Shown: positions 43,441-52,678 of the stretch, in pieces
How the letters are laid out: the number at the start of each line of letters is the position of its first letter
How positions within the stretch are numbered: position 1 is the stretch's first letter
Source of the DNA: Acidobacteriota bacterium
GTDB lineage: Bacteria > Acidobacteriota > Blastocatellia > Pyrinomonadales > Pyrinomonadaceae
DNA length: 64,000 nt
Direction of reading: 5' to 3'
NCBI GenBank assembly: GCA_023389035.1
Contig: JAEWFC010000023.1
Location: 330,062-394,061 of the forward strand
Made by a program: the position numbers and the translations under genes
The notes under the pieces: generated by a model
What the model was told of the DNA's origin: nothing
Database searches by the model: none
What the model saw: only the letters and a program-made list of their open reading frames with translations

Positions 43441-43473
43441 TTAGGTGACCCGCAGATGCGGCATGTTGCCCAT
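43441..43473 (-). CDS. Possible 10-residue leader-like peptide with consensus Shine-Dalgarno
   Basis: On the minus strand GGAGGT (43483-43478) lies four bases before an ATG. The frame encodes MGNMPHLRVT and then TAA. The ribosome site is one of the best in the window, but the frame is very short and may be chance. Confidence 0.2.
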   Translation of the reverse strand: MGNMPHLRVT

Positions 43474-43507
43474 TTTTACCTCCATAAAGTAGAATTGAAT
43501 TTGTTTG

Positions 43508-43530
43508 AGCGGTCGCAGGGCCGCTTTTTT
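43508..43530 (+). terminator. Rho-independent terminator upstream of purH
   Basis: AGCGGTC (43508-43514), loop GCAG, GGCCGCT (43519-43525), then TTTTT. The seven-pair stem contains one G-T pair. It would end a transcript starting in the gap before purH, such as one for the 25-residue peptide, or could act as an attenuator of purH. Confidence 0.7.
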
Positions 43531-43559
43531 CTTTGCTGACAAAGTTTCATAGGATCTAA

Positions 43560-45209
43560 ATGACTGACCTTAGAAAGATAAAACGGGCTCTAATAAGCCT
43601 TTCCGACAAGACCGGTGCGGTCGAACTGGCGAGCTCTCTCGTCCGTCACGGCGTCACCATCATTTCCACAGGCGGAACAGCTCGGACGCTCCGCGAAAGC
43701 GGTATCGATGTCATTGAAGTGGCGGACGTGACAGGCTTTCCTGAAATGATGGACGGTCGTGTAAAGACTCTGCATCCAAAGATCCACGGAGCATTCCTCG
43801 CTCTTCGAGATGATCCGGCTCACGTTGCATCGATGAACGAGCACGATATCGAGCCTATCGATCTCGTGGTAATAAATCTCTACCCATTCGAAGAAACCAT
43901 CGCGAAAGAAGGCGTGCAGCTTGAAGAAGCGGTAGAAAACATAGATATAGGCGGCCCGGCAATGATCCGGTCTTCTTCGAAAAACTGGCGCGATGTTGCA
44001 GTGGTTACTGACCCACAGTTGTATGCGGACATTATCATGGAATTGGACCGTAATGACGGGGCCATTTCACTGCAGACCAGGAAGCGTTTAGCCGCTCTCG
44101 CCTACACGAGAACTGCAAGTTACGATCTCGCGATATCGTCCTATCTTACGAAGCAGCTCGGTAACGACGATCTGGACTATCTGGAACCTCTCAATCCGCT
44201 CGGGAACGTGATCTTCATTGAGGACCTTGGCGAGGATGACACAGACGAGTCAACCCAAAACGGACTACCGCAGGAACTGGATATCTTCCTTGAAAAGTCG
44301 AAAGATTTGCGTTACGGGGAAAATCCCCATCAGAAAGCTGCTCTGTATGTAACTGGGGGAGGCGGTATCGCAGACGCTGAACAGCTGCATGGGAAAGAAA
44401 TGTCGTTCAACAACTATGTCGACGCCGAGGCTGCGTGGAACCTTGTGAACGATTTCGACGAGCTTGCGGTCGCGATCATCAAACACACGAATCCGTCTGG
44501 CGTCGGTATCGGCTCGACAAATGAAGAAGCATATCGCCGTGCACTTTCCACTGATCCGGTGTCTGCCTTTGGCGGGATCGTCGCGTTTAATCGCCCGGTG
44601 GACGCGGCCGTTGCGGCGTCGGTCAACGAGGTGTTTACAGAGGTGGTGATCGCTCCTGACTTTTCGGCCGAAGCCATCGAACTGCTTCGTACGAAGAAGA
44701 ATGTTCGCGTGCTCCGCTCGATATCGCAACAGAAAGCCGCTCGACGCTTCGAATACAAGCAGATATCCGGCGGGATGCTTGTTCAAGACGAAGATCGCCA
44801 CGTAGTTGCCCCGACAGACCTCAAGATCGTTAGCCGAAAGCAGCCTGAAGCTCACGACCTGGATGCGATGATGCTCGCTTGGCGGGTCTGCAAACACGTA
44901 AAGTCTAATGCGATCGTCCTGGCAAATGGATTCCAGACGCTCGGTGTAGGTTCAGGACAAATGAATCGAGTCGATTCGGTACGGATCTCGGCAATGCGCG
45001 CCGAAAGATTTTCACTTCCGATCGAGGGTTCTGCGTTAGCTTCGGATGCGTTCTTCCCGTTTCGCGACAACGTCGATGAGGCAGCAAAAATGGGAGTCTC
45101 CGCAATAATCCAGCCAGGAGGCTCTATCAAGGACGACGAGTCGATTGCGGCGGCTGATGAGCACGGCATCGTAATGGCGTTTACTGGTTATCGTCACTTC
45201 AAACATTGA
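43560..45209 (+). CDS. purH: Bifunctional AICAR transformylase / IMP cyclohydrolase
   Basis: The 549-residue enzyme catalyses the last two steps of IMP synthesis. The IMP cyclohydrolase domain (about residues 1-200) has ALISLSDKTGAVELA, STGGTARTLRESGI and RVKTLHPKIHGAFL. The transformylase domain (about 240-549) has DLRYGENPHQKAALY, AIIKHTNPSGVGIG and SDAFFPFRDNVDEAAKMGVS. An insertion of about 30 acidic residues (EDLGEDDTDESTQNG) lies between the domains. A long terminator follows. Confidence 0.95.
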   Translation: MTDLRKIKRALISLSDKTGAVELASSLVRHGVTIISTGGTARTLRESGIDVIEVADVTGFPEMMDGRVKTLHPKIHGAFLALRDDPAHVASMNEHDIEPIDLVVINLYPFEETIAKEGVQLEEAVENIDIGGPAMIRSSSKNWRDVAVVTDPQLYADIIMELDRNDGAISLQTRKRLAALAYTRTASYDLAISSYLTKQLGNDDLDYLEPLNPLGNVIFIEDLGEDDTDESTQNGLPQELDIFLEKSKDLRYGENPHQKAALYVTGGGGIADAEQLHGKEMSFNNYVDAEAAWNLVNDFDELAVAIIKHTNPSGVGIGSTNEEAYRRALSTDPVSAFGGIVAFNRPVDAAVAASVNEVFTEVVIAPDFSAEAIELLRTKKNVRVLRSISQQKAARRFEYKQISGGMLVQDEDRHVVAPTDLKIVSRKQPEAHDLDAMMLAWRVCKHVKSNAIVLANGFQTLGVGSGQMNRVDSVRISAMRAERFSLPIEGSALASDAFFPFRDNVDEAAKMGVSAIIQPGGSIKDDESIAAADEHGIVMAFTGYRHFKH

Positions 45210-45303
45210 GTTAAACATCTTTTGTTAAAGTAAAACATTAAATCGCTTGACAAGGTGTTCAGAACCCGTTAAAGTTACCAACATATAAGACAACTTAAGG
45301 AAC

Positions 45304-45341
45304 GCCCGGTCGGTTTGAAAGATCAAATCGCCGGGCTTTTT
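45304..45341 (+). terminator. Rho-independent terminator of purH
   Basis: GCCCGG (45304-45309) pairs with CCGGGC (45331-45336). Inside, CGGTTTGA pairs with TCAAATCG (one G-T pair) around an AAGA loop. TTTTTA follows. Confidence 0.85.
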
Positions 45342-45367
45342 ACTGGACTTCTCTCTCGATCGTCGCA

Positions 45368-48106
45368 TCACCGCTCCGATGAAGGGAGCGTCTCAATCTG
45401 CCCAGGCCTGTCTCGAACATGTTGGTGTGGCAAATATGTACTGGTCTGCAGATCTTTCCCATCGGTCGATATTTTGACGGTACCGCGATCCCCGGTCGTC
45501 ACCATCAAGGCCCCCGATGATCGCCAACGTTCGACCACTTCTAAATGGGGATGCCCGAAGATCGACCGTCTGCCAACCGGGATCACCGCGATCATTGGAC
45601 GAGCCCAATTTACAAAACGCTCTGTCGATGATGTGCGGCTGCCGTGATGCGGCACCTTTACTATGTCGAACCCGCCTTCGAAGCCTGATGCGACCAGCCT
45701 GTTCTCGGCTTCGGTTTCAATGTCACCCGTGAGCAAGAATCTACGCTCACCGTACCTTATCGCCAAGACAAGCGAACGGTCGTTTTCGCTGAGATCGTCT
45801 TCGACCGCCGCCGGATAGAGTACGGAGACAGTCGTATCACCAATTGCGATCATGTCGCCCGCCCTTAGCGATCTGGTTGGGATCGCCTTCGCATTGATCA
45901 CAGCGGCAAGCTCACGATGATCATCACTTTCGCCCTGTACGGCCGCGAAATACGCACTGCCGATCTCAAAGTTCTTCGCGACATCAGCCAAGCCTTGGAT
46001 GTGATCAGCGTCGGCGTGCGACGCTACGATATGATCGATCCTGGAGACGCCCTTCTCCCAAAGAAACTCCGATACGACCATTTCGCCGACGCGGAGCCTG
46101 TCAGGCTCAAAGCCATCCGTATCATCGATATCGAAGTCCAAGCGCCCACCGCCATCGACGAGCATAGTCTCGCCGTTGGGAAACGTGATCAAGGTGGCAT
46201 CACCCTGTCCGACGTCGAGCATTTCGATCGTCAGGCGTCCATCGGGAGGAGCCGAGCTGAACGGGTGAAGCACCAGAACACCTCCATACACCATTATCGC
46301 TGTCACCGTGATGGCGCTGATCGCAACCATCATTGGCCGAGTCCTTTTGCCGATGACGTCGAAGGGCCGCCATTTGTACAGCAAGTACGCGATCAGTGCG
46401 ATCGGTATCAGATAAAAAGCATATGCGAAGTCGGCTCCCGAATAGATCGGAATACGACGCGGTGACGCTCCAGCAATCATGCCGGTGATCGCGTTCATCG
46501 TCCACCCGAGCGCTTCAACAGCCTCGATCAATGGCCATGCGGCTGCTTCGGCGATCTGCGCGATCATCACTGAAATGATCGCGATGATGCTCATCGCAGC
46601 CATGAAAATCCCCACGAATAAATTGAGAACGACCGCACCCGCAGGCATCCGATGAAAGTAGTAGACCAACAACGGAAGCATCGAAAGTTGGACGATCGCA
46701 GAGATCAGGAGGCCGTCAACGGCCCGTGCTATGATCCTTCTGATCTGTAATAAAGCTGTTTCGGGAACGTACGGGCGTTTCGTTAGTCGGCACCACCAGC
46801 GGTTCGAGGCAGATCGAATTCGCCAAGCCTCCGGGTTCCAGTACAGGGTTTCACAAACACGCAGTAGCGGGGTCGGCACGCGCGGCGGAAATGGATGAGC
46901 CGCACTTGGAACCCACTCACCTATCGCACGCAGCCGTGACACGACGGGCAGGGCAATCCCGATGATCGCGAAAACGCTCACCATCGTCAGCTGGAACGAA
47001 GGGTTGAATAGTTCGCTCGGCCTCCATATCAATAGGATCAAGGCGGTAGCAGCGAGCGAGTTAAGCAGTTCGGCCTTGGAATAAACGGCGCTACCAAGCA
47101 GTACGATCGTGATCATCAAACTCGCCCGAACTGCCGGCGGCTCAGCCCCTACGGCGAGCGTGTACGCCCAGATAGCGCCGGACGTCAAAACAAAATGCAG
47201 CCACCGGTTGCCAGTGAATCGCCGAACGATAAGGAGTATCAGCCCCCCAATGAAAGTCATGTGCAGGCCGGAAATGACCAGAATGTGAAACGTTCCACCT
47301 TCTCGAAAGGTCTCCGCTGTTTCGCGGTCAAGAAAGTACTTGTCACCCAGCACCGCCGCGATCAGCACGCCTGCGGTCTGTGGGCTAAAGCGACCACTGA
47401 ATTCGGCTATCAGCTTGTTGCGGAGTTCGAAAAGCGGTGCGAGCGGAGAAAATAACGAACCTCCGCGGACCTCGATCAACAGCGGACTCTTAACGGTCCC
47501 TGTGGCGTCAATGTTTTGGCGATCGAGTAATTCGCGTCGGGGCGTCACGCCGGGGTTTAAGTAGCTGTCCTCCCGATACAGTGCCGTGACGGTTTCGAGT
47601 CGCACACCGTGTCGCAGACCGAGATCGTCGAGATCCTCGCGAGCCTCGGCTCCTGATATCGGCAAAAAGAGTCGAACAGAACCCGTCGCGTTTCGTTCGA
47701 TCTGTTTGTTTATCAGGCTCTCGACGGACAGTTCAGCGAATACGCCGTCTTGTGCGGGCTCGGGGCTGCCGATGAGCGTCCCCTTAACTATTACAGGCGC
47801 GCCGGACGCGATCTCGCCGCTGTCGTAGATCACTCGAATGCGATCGCTGGACAACGACTCTTGTTCGGTCAAATAACAAAATGAACCGAGGCATACGAAA
47901 CCGATCACGCAGGCCCATCCACCAAGACGCCTTTCTCGATAGAAAAATGCCAGGGCGAATAGCACTACTGCGAATGCCAACGACACGACCGGGCCGATAG
48001 TAAAGCCAGAATTTGCCAAAACGATCCCTATCGTAAACGCACACACCAACCACACTAGCGGATGAGCGGAAAACCCTTTTGGAAACTCTGTGTACGGAGA
48101 GTTCAT
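45368..48106 (-). CDS. comEC: DNA uptake channel ComEC/Rec2
   Basis: The 912-residue inner-membrane protein carries single-stranded DNA into the cytoplasm during natural transformation. An N-terminal helix pair and OB-like DUF4131 region come first (about residues 1-200). The polytopic competence domain follows (about 230-610, starting GVLIAAVLGDKYFLDRETAE and HILVISGLHMTFIGG). The C-terminal metallo-beta-lactamase domain (about 635-890) shows MLDVGQGDATLITFPNGETM, DGGGRLD and the metal motif SHADADHIQG. All three domains are complete. The gene starts 4 bp inside the end of comEA. Confidence 0.93.
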   Translation of the reverse strand: MNSPYTEFPKGFSAHPLVWLVCAFTIGIVLANSGFTIGPVVSLAFAVVLFALAFFYRERRLGGWACVIGFVCLGSFCYLTEQESLSSDRIRVIYDSGEIASGAPVIVKGTLIGSPEPAQDGVFAELSVESLINKQIERNATGSVRLFLPISGAEAREDLDDLGLRHGVRLETVTALYREDSYLNPGVTPRRELLDRQNIDATGTVKSPLLIEVRGGSLFSPLAPLFELRNKLIAEFSGRFSPQTAGVLIAAVLGDKYFLDRETAETFREGGTFHILVISGLHMTFIGGLILLIVRRFTGNRWLHFVLTSGAIWAYTLAVGAEPPAVRASLMITIVLLGSAVYSKAELLNSLAATALILLIWRPSELFNPSFQLTMVSVFAIIGIALPVVSRLRAIGEWVPSAAHPFPPRVPTPLLRVCETLYWNPEAWRIRSASNRWWCRLTKRPYVPETALLQIRRIIARAVDGLLISAIVQLSMLPLLVYYFHRMPAGAVVLNLFVGIFMAAMSIIAIISVMIAQIAEAAAWPLIEAVEALGWTMNAITGMIAGASPRRIPIYSGADFAYAFYLIPIALIAYLLYKWRPFDVIGKRTRPMMVAISAITVTAIMVYGGVLVLHPFSSAPPDGRLTIEMLDVGQGDATLITFPNGETMLVDGGGRLDFDIDDTDGFEPDRLRVGEMVVSEFLWEKGVSRIDHIVASHADADHIQGLADVAKNFEIGSAYFAAVQGESDDHRELAAVINAKAIPTRSLRAGDMIAIGDTTVSVLYPAAVEDDLSENDRSLVLAIRYGERRFLLTGDIETEAENRLVASGFEGGFDIVKVPHHGSRTSSTERFVNWARPMIAVIPVGRRSIFGHPHLEVVERWRSSGALMVTTGDRGTVKISTDGKDLQTSTYLPHQHVRDRPGQIETLPSSER

Positions 48107-48408
48107 TCAGTTCGGATCAAAGGGCGGATCTCTCGAAACCGTTTATCGCTTATACCTCGGACCTGCATCAGGTGCTGCGGTCGACGAAACGGACCATTCG
48201 TTTGGCGGAATTCGATGATGGCGACAGCTGTGCGTTCGCCAATATGCGGCAAACTCTGCAGCTCCTCGAGCGTGGCGGTGTTAATGTTTATCGATCCGCT
48301 TATGGCGGAGTTGTTGGAGACAATCTGGGGTTCGGTCGGTGTACAGCCGACCAGTCCAATAGTTACTGCTAATGTAACAGTGAGAGCGATGCGGTGAGTC
48401 ATCGACAA
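48103..48408 (-). CDS. comEA: ComEA-like DNA-binding lipoprotein
   Basis: The 101-residue protein has a lipoprotein signal (ALTVTLAVTIGLVGC, lipid on Cys22). One helix-hairpin-helix DNA-binding domain follows: ININTATLEELQSLPHIGER, TAVAIIEFRQTNGPF and LMQVRGISDKRFREI. It should capture double-stranded DNA at the outer face of the inner membrane, or in the outer membrane, and pass it to ComEC. It overlaps comEC by 4 bp. The lipid anchor replaces the membrane helix found in the Bacillus protein. Confidence 0.9.
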   Translation of the reverse strand: MSMTHRIALTVTLAVTIGLVGCTPTEPQIVSNNSAISGSININTATLEELQSLPHIGERTAVAIIEFRQTNGPFRRPQHLMQVRGISDKRFREIRPLIRTE

Positions 48409-48479
48409 ACATTCTCTATCAGCGGTCTCGTGATGGCAAGCGAAGCGACGGCCCTCTGGTCAACTGTTCGTTCGAAAGA

Positions 48480-51092
48480 TCAAAAAGGCGTGGTCCCGTT
48501 CATTTCAGCCACATCCTGCAGATCGTCGTATGCTTTTTGCAGGATCGGCCGGGCACGCGTCGAGCCGTCCATTTCGCCTATATAACCTTCCTTTACCATT
48601 GCATCCAGAATGGCGGCGGCCCGGCCGTAACCGATGCGTAGGTGTCTCTGAAGCAGAGACGTAGATCCGCGTTTTGCGTTCACAACACATTTCAGAGCAT
48701 CCCAAAACAGCGGATCCTTGCGGCCAGGGAGATCGCCGGAATCGTCCAATTCGTCCTCGCTCTTCGTGATCGTGGTATCGTACTCAGGTCTGCCGAATCG
48801 CTTGACGTGTTCCACGATCTTGCCGATCTCCTTCTCATCGACGTAAGCTCCGTGAACGCGGATCACCTGCGAGCTGGCCGGCGGCAGGAACAGCATATCG
48901 CCGCGGCCGAGCAGGCCTTCGGCACCGTTCCCATCAATAATAGTTCGCGAATCGACCTTTGACGACACTCTGAATGAGATCCGGGCCGGGAAATTCGCCT
49001 TGATCAGTCCCGTGATAACGTCTACCGACGGACGCTGGGTAGCAAGCACGAGATGGATTCCTACGGCACGGGCCATCTGGGCGAGCCGCGTGATCGATTC
49101 CTCGACCTCTTTGCCGCTGACCATCATTAGGTCGGCGAGTTCATCAATGATGATAACTATGAATGGCAGAATGCGGTGCGGCTCACCATTGTCGTCCCAT
49201 TGCTCGAGAGCGTTCCGCCGTTTAGCTTCCGCATTGTAACCATCGATATTCCTAACGCCGTAGCCGGCAAGATCCTTATAACGGCGTTCCATTTCTGTGA
49301 CCGCCCATTTCAGTGAGGTCGCGGCACGTTTCGGATCGGTGATGATCGGCGTGGCGAGATGCGGGATATCGGCGTACAGCCCGAGTTCGAGCCGCTTCGG
49401 ATCGACCATTATGAACTTCACTTCATCGGGTTTCGCCTTATAGAGTATCGAAACCACCAGCGAATTAACGCCGACCGATTTACCTGCCCCGGTCGCACCC
49501 GCGATCAGGAGATGCGGCATCTTCGCCAGGTCGGCGACGTAATTCAAGCCGTCGATCGTCTTGCCCAATGCGATCGTCAGCAGCGATTCCGAAGCCTTGA
49601 ATTTCTTAGATTCGATCACATCCCGAAGCTGGATGGTTTCGCGCTTTCTATTAGGGACCTCGATGCCGACGAATGCTTTACCGGGAATTCGGTCGATGCG
49701 GATCGACTCCGCCTTAAGCGCCAGGCAGAGGTCGTCGACGAGCCCGGTAACACGCGAATACTTGACGCCCGGATCAGGCTTGAACTCATAGGTTGTGACG
49801 ACAGGCCCGGGCGTTATATGAACGACCTTACCCGAGACGTTGAATTCCTTGGTCTTTTCGACAAGAGATTCCGCGATCCCAAGCAGTTCTTTTTCTTTCT
49901 GCTCGATACGAGGTGCGGACTCCGAGAGCAGTTCTGAGCTTGGCAATACATAGTTCTTGAAATCCTGTTTACCGGAGGCCACCGGCGTCGGGCCCTCGTC
50001 CTCCTCATCAGGCGGAGCTTCCTCGAGCTCTTCATTTTCCGGGTTTACCGCCGCGTTGTCAGGAGCAGCGACATTCTCCTGCAGCTCACCTGTGGGCGAA
50101 ACGGGAACGATCGGTATAGTACTGTCGGCGATCTCTCCGGTATCAGGAACCTCGTTCCCGGTATCCGCGACAGGGGTTTCTTCTTCCGTTCTCTGGGGGG
50201 CTTTATCCACGGGCGTGATCGTCGGAAGATCGACCAAGGCACGTTGCTGATCTGCGTCCGCGGTTAACTGTGTGGCAGACTTCGACCGAGCCTTTTTGAC
50301 GGCACTGCTAACAGCGTCATTTACCGGCGAACTCTCGCTTACGACCAGCGTCGGCGGTAGTTCCGCGGTTCTTGACGCTCGCGTCTTCATCCGCATTTCC
50401 TGACGCTCGGCTGCGGCGTCACGCTCAGCCGCTTTCGCCGCACGGCGTTTCTCACGCCATTCGTCGAAATGTATCTGGAAGTTCGCCCGCGCCATCTCTA
50501 AACTGCTGACGAACCAGATAGCCGAAAGATTCGTGATCAGCAGCACCGATATCACCAGGGTCGCGAACATGAATATCAACGAGCCAACCCTTCCGATCAG
50601 ATAAGTAGAGTAAACCGAATAGACCGACCCGATCAGGCCGCCTTGTGAGCCAAGCAGGGTCACAAGCCCGGCCGTTGATGCGATGAACAAAAGAAATCCG
50701 AGGACGCGATACCAGCGAGGACGCATATCTTCCGACCGAAAGACCCGCCACGCCACCAGAGCGAGCAGAGCCGGCAAAATATACGCGATGATGCCGGCGG
50801 CCTGAAAGAGCCAGTCAGCGATCCACGCACCCAATACACCTATCCAGTTCCGTGTCTCGCTGGTTGAACCAAAGCCGGTCGAGTTCGGGCTCGCATCCGT
50901 CCAGCTTGCCGAAACGAGGCAAAGGAATACAAGAACAGCGACCGCCAGCAGGCCGATAGCCACTATCTCGTTTGTCAGAGAATGCGGCTTCGGTTTCGCA
51001 TCGCGGCTCTTCACAAGCGTTGCTCCGTCCGCGAGGCAAAAATTCAGCTCGTCGTCCTTATAGATCTCTTTGCATTTAGGGCAATGCTTCAT
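48480..51092 (-). CDS. ftsK: DNA translocase FtsK with N-terminal zinc ribbon
   Basis: The 870-residue protein pumps chromosomal DNA at the division septum. A small zinc ribbon, CPKCKEIYKDDELNFC (residues 4-19), precedes the usual four membrane helices (about 45-205). An acidic and proline-rich linker follows (about 220-380). The motor domain has Walker A AGATGAGKSVGVNS near residue 530 and FIMVDPKRLELGLY. The C-terminal gamma winged helix is present (STSLLQRHLRIGYGRAAAIL then DAMVKEGYI). The zinc ribbon is not part of standard FtsK. The start ATG shares one base with the stop of prfB (TGATG). Confidence 0.93.
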   Translation of the reverse strand: MKHCPKCKEIYKDDELNFCLADGATLVKSRDAKPKPHSLTNEIVAIGLLAVAVLVFLCLVSASWTDASPNSTGFGSTSETRNWIGVLGAWIADWLFQAAGIIAYILPALLALVAWRVFRSEDMRPRWYRVLGFLLFIASTAGLVTLLGSQGGLIGSVYSVYSTYLIGRVGSLIFMFATLVISVLLITNLSAIWFVSSLEMARANFQIHFDEWREKRRAAKAAERDAAAERQEMRMKTRASRTAELPPTLVVSESSPVNDAVSSAVKKARSKSATQLTADADQQRALVDLPTITPVDKAPQRTEEETPVADTGNEVPDTGEIADSTIPIVPVSPTGELQENVAAPDNAAVNPENEELEEAPPDEEDEGPTPVASGKQDFKNYVLPSSELLSESAPRIEQKEKELLGIAESLVEKTKEFNVSGKVVHITPGPVVTTYEFKPDPGVKYSRVTGLVDDLCLALKAESIRIDRIPGKAFVGIEVPNRKRETIQLRDVIESKKFKASESLLTIALGKTIDGLNYVADLAKMPHLLIAGATGAGKSVGVNSLVVSILYKAKPDEVKFIMVDPKRLELGLYADIPHLATPIITDPKRAATSLKWAVTEMERRYKDLAGYGVRNIDGYNAEAKRRNALEQWDDNGEPHRILPFIVIIIDELADLMMVSGKEVEESITRLAQMARAVGIHLVLATQRPSVDVITGLIKANFPARISFRVSSKVDSRTIIDGNGAEGLLGRGDMLFLPPASSQVIRVHGAYVDEKEIGKIVEHVKRFGRPEYDTTITKSEDELDDSGDLPGRKDPLFWDALKCVVNAKRGSTSLLQRHLRIGYGRAAAILDAMVKEGYIGEMDGSTRARPILQKAYDDLQDVAEMNGTTPF

Positions 51093-52211
51093 CAGTTACT
51101 GCCAGCCGCCGTACCACCGCTCTTACGGAACATCAAAAATTCTTTCATGAACTCGTCCAGGTCGCCATCAAGAACAGCCTCAACATCTGTGAGTTCAAAC
51201 TTCGTCCGCGTGTCCTTAACCAACCGATACGGGTGCAGAACGTAGTTGCGTATCTGCGATCCGAATGAAATATCCTGCTTTGTCGCCTCGTGCTCGGCGG
51301 CATCTGCACGGCGTTTTTCCAGTTCTAGTTCATAGAGCTTTGAACGCAATACGTTCATCGCGACAATACGGTTCTGCAGCTGCGAACGCTGGTTCTGACA
51401 GGTTACTACAGTATTTGTGGGAATATGCGTGATTCGGACCGCACTGTCGGTAACGTTAACATGCTGTCCGCCTGCTCCCGACGACCGGTACGTGTCGATG
51501 CGCAGGTCTTTGTCCTGAATATCGACCTCGATATTCTCATCGATCTCCGGCGAGACGAACATCGAAGCAAACGATGTCTCACGGCTACCGCCCGAATTAA
51601 ATGGCGAGATGCGCACGAGACGATGCACTCCCGCCTCCGTCGAAAGCAGTTCGTAGGCATAATCGCCCTCGACCCGGAAAGTCGCTGATTTCAAGCCGGC
51701 TTCGCTTCCTGACTGCTCGTCCAAGATCTCAACCTTGAAGCCCTTTCGTTCCGCCCAACGGATATACATCCTAAGGAGCATCTGCGCAAAGTCTTGAGCG
51801 TCCGTCCCGCCGGCTCCGGCCTGGATCGAACAGATGGCATTGTTAACATCAGTCTCGCCGGATAGCAGGCTCTGCGTCTCTGCGGCGGAGACTTCCCGGT
51901 CGAGCTTTGCGATCAAAGCTTCAAGGTCCTTTGCTGAATCCGCGTCTTCCGCGGCGAATTCAAACAGCACTTCGGCATCCGAGACGCCGGTCTCAAAATC
52001 CTTTTGCTGCTGCAGAGCCCTTTCCAAACGGCTCCGCTGTCCCATTACCTTCTGCGCTTTGTCCGAATCGTTCCAGAAGTCGGGATCGGAGATCTGCGCC
52101 TCTAATTTGTCCAGTTCCGCCTGCTTGCCCGGCCGGTCAAAGAAACCTCCCAAGTTGGGTAACTTTCTCTTTTATCTCTTCGTGTTTTGCCTGTAATTCT
52201 GTAATTTCCAT
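51092..52211 (-). CDS. prfB: Peptide chain release factor 2, with +1 programmed frameshift
   Basis: RF2 ends translation at UGA and UAA. The first 24 codons from the ATG at 52211 (MEITELQAKHEEIKEK to LGRFL) are followed by an in-frame TGA at 52139-52137. The context is CTT TGA C, with a Shine-Dalgarno-like GGGAGG just before. This is the classical autoregulatory +1 frameshift site, and reading GAC in the new frame continues through DRPGKQAELDKL. The whole product is 372 residues. It has the SPF stop-recognition tripeptide (RISPFNSGGS) and the GGQ catalytic motif (SSGAGGQHVNVTDSAVR). Low RF2 favours the shift. ftsK follows with a one-base overlap. Confidence 0.95.
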
Positions 52212-52234
52212 TTGGTGAAATTTTCCAACGCGAT

Positions 52235-52678
52235 CTACTTTTCTGTCAGCCATGCGATATCAGCCAGATCCTTCGGCCGTCCCATCGCCTGCTTGTTTTT
52301 GAGGAGTTCACGTTTACCTATTACCGGAATAGTGTGCCCTTCCAATTCAATCGATGAACGGTTAACCCATGCTTCGTCAAAGTCAACCCCGTCCATATGG
52401 TTAATTATGTCGATCCGATTCGGTGGAACGCCCATCTGAAAGACTGTGCCCGGTCTCATTAGGTCAACAATACCTAGTTCTCCAAGTGGGGCTCCGAATG
52501 ACGATAATGCACTTAAAACCCGCGAAGCATTCTCGTCGGAAATTCGTATAAAAAGGACAAAATCGCCGGTTCCGCGCAGAAAGCCATAGAATGCGATCGC
52601 ATAACCGCCAACTACCATGTAGTCAACTTTCTCGTCTGAGAACGCGGACAATATGTCGCTGAAGTCCCGGCTGAGCAA
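52235..52678 (-). CDS. Nucleotidyltransferase-fold protein (DUF6036-like) with altered active site
   Basis: The 147-residue protein has the pattern LSRDFSDILSAFSDEKVDYM, VVGGYAIAFYGFLRGTGD and AMGRPKDLADIAWLTEK. I place the start at the TTG at 52678 because AAGGAG lies seven bases upstream and the family normally begins MLSRDF. The ATG at 52699 has no ribosome site. The metal-binding DxD of the family reads DFV here, so the second Asp is lost. It overlaps the partner gene upstream by 56 bp. Confidence 0.75.
   Translation of the reverse strand: MLSRDFSDILSAFSDEKVDYMVVGGYAIAFYGFLRGTGDFVLFIRISDENASRVLSALSSFGAPLGELGIVDLMRPGTVFQMGVPPNRIDIINHMDGVDFDEAWVNRSSIELEGHTIPVIGKRELLKNKQAMGRPKDLADIAWLTEK

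Noticed and set aside
43414..43559. Purine riboswitch before purH
   Set aside because: No conserved purine-aptamer core is visible. Only a simple terminator hairpin is seen.
44265..44897. 210-codon frame opposite purH
   Set aside because: Antisense shadow of the transformylase domain.
49359..49937. 192-codon frame opposite ftsK
   Set aside because: Antisense to the FtsK motor domain, no motif.
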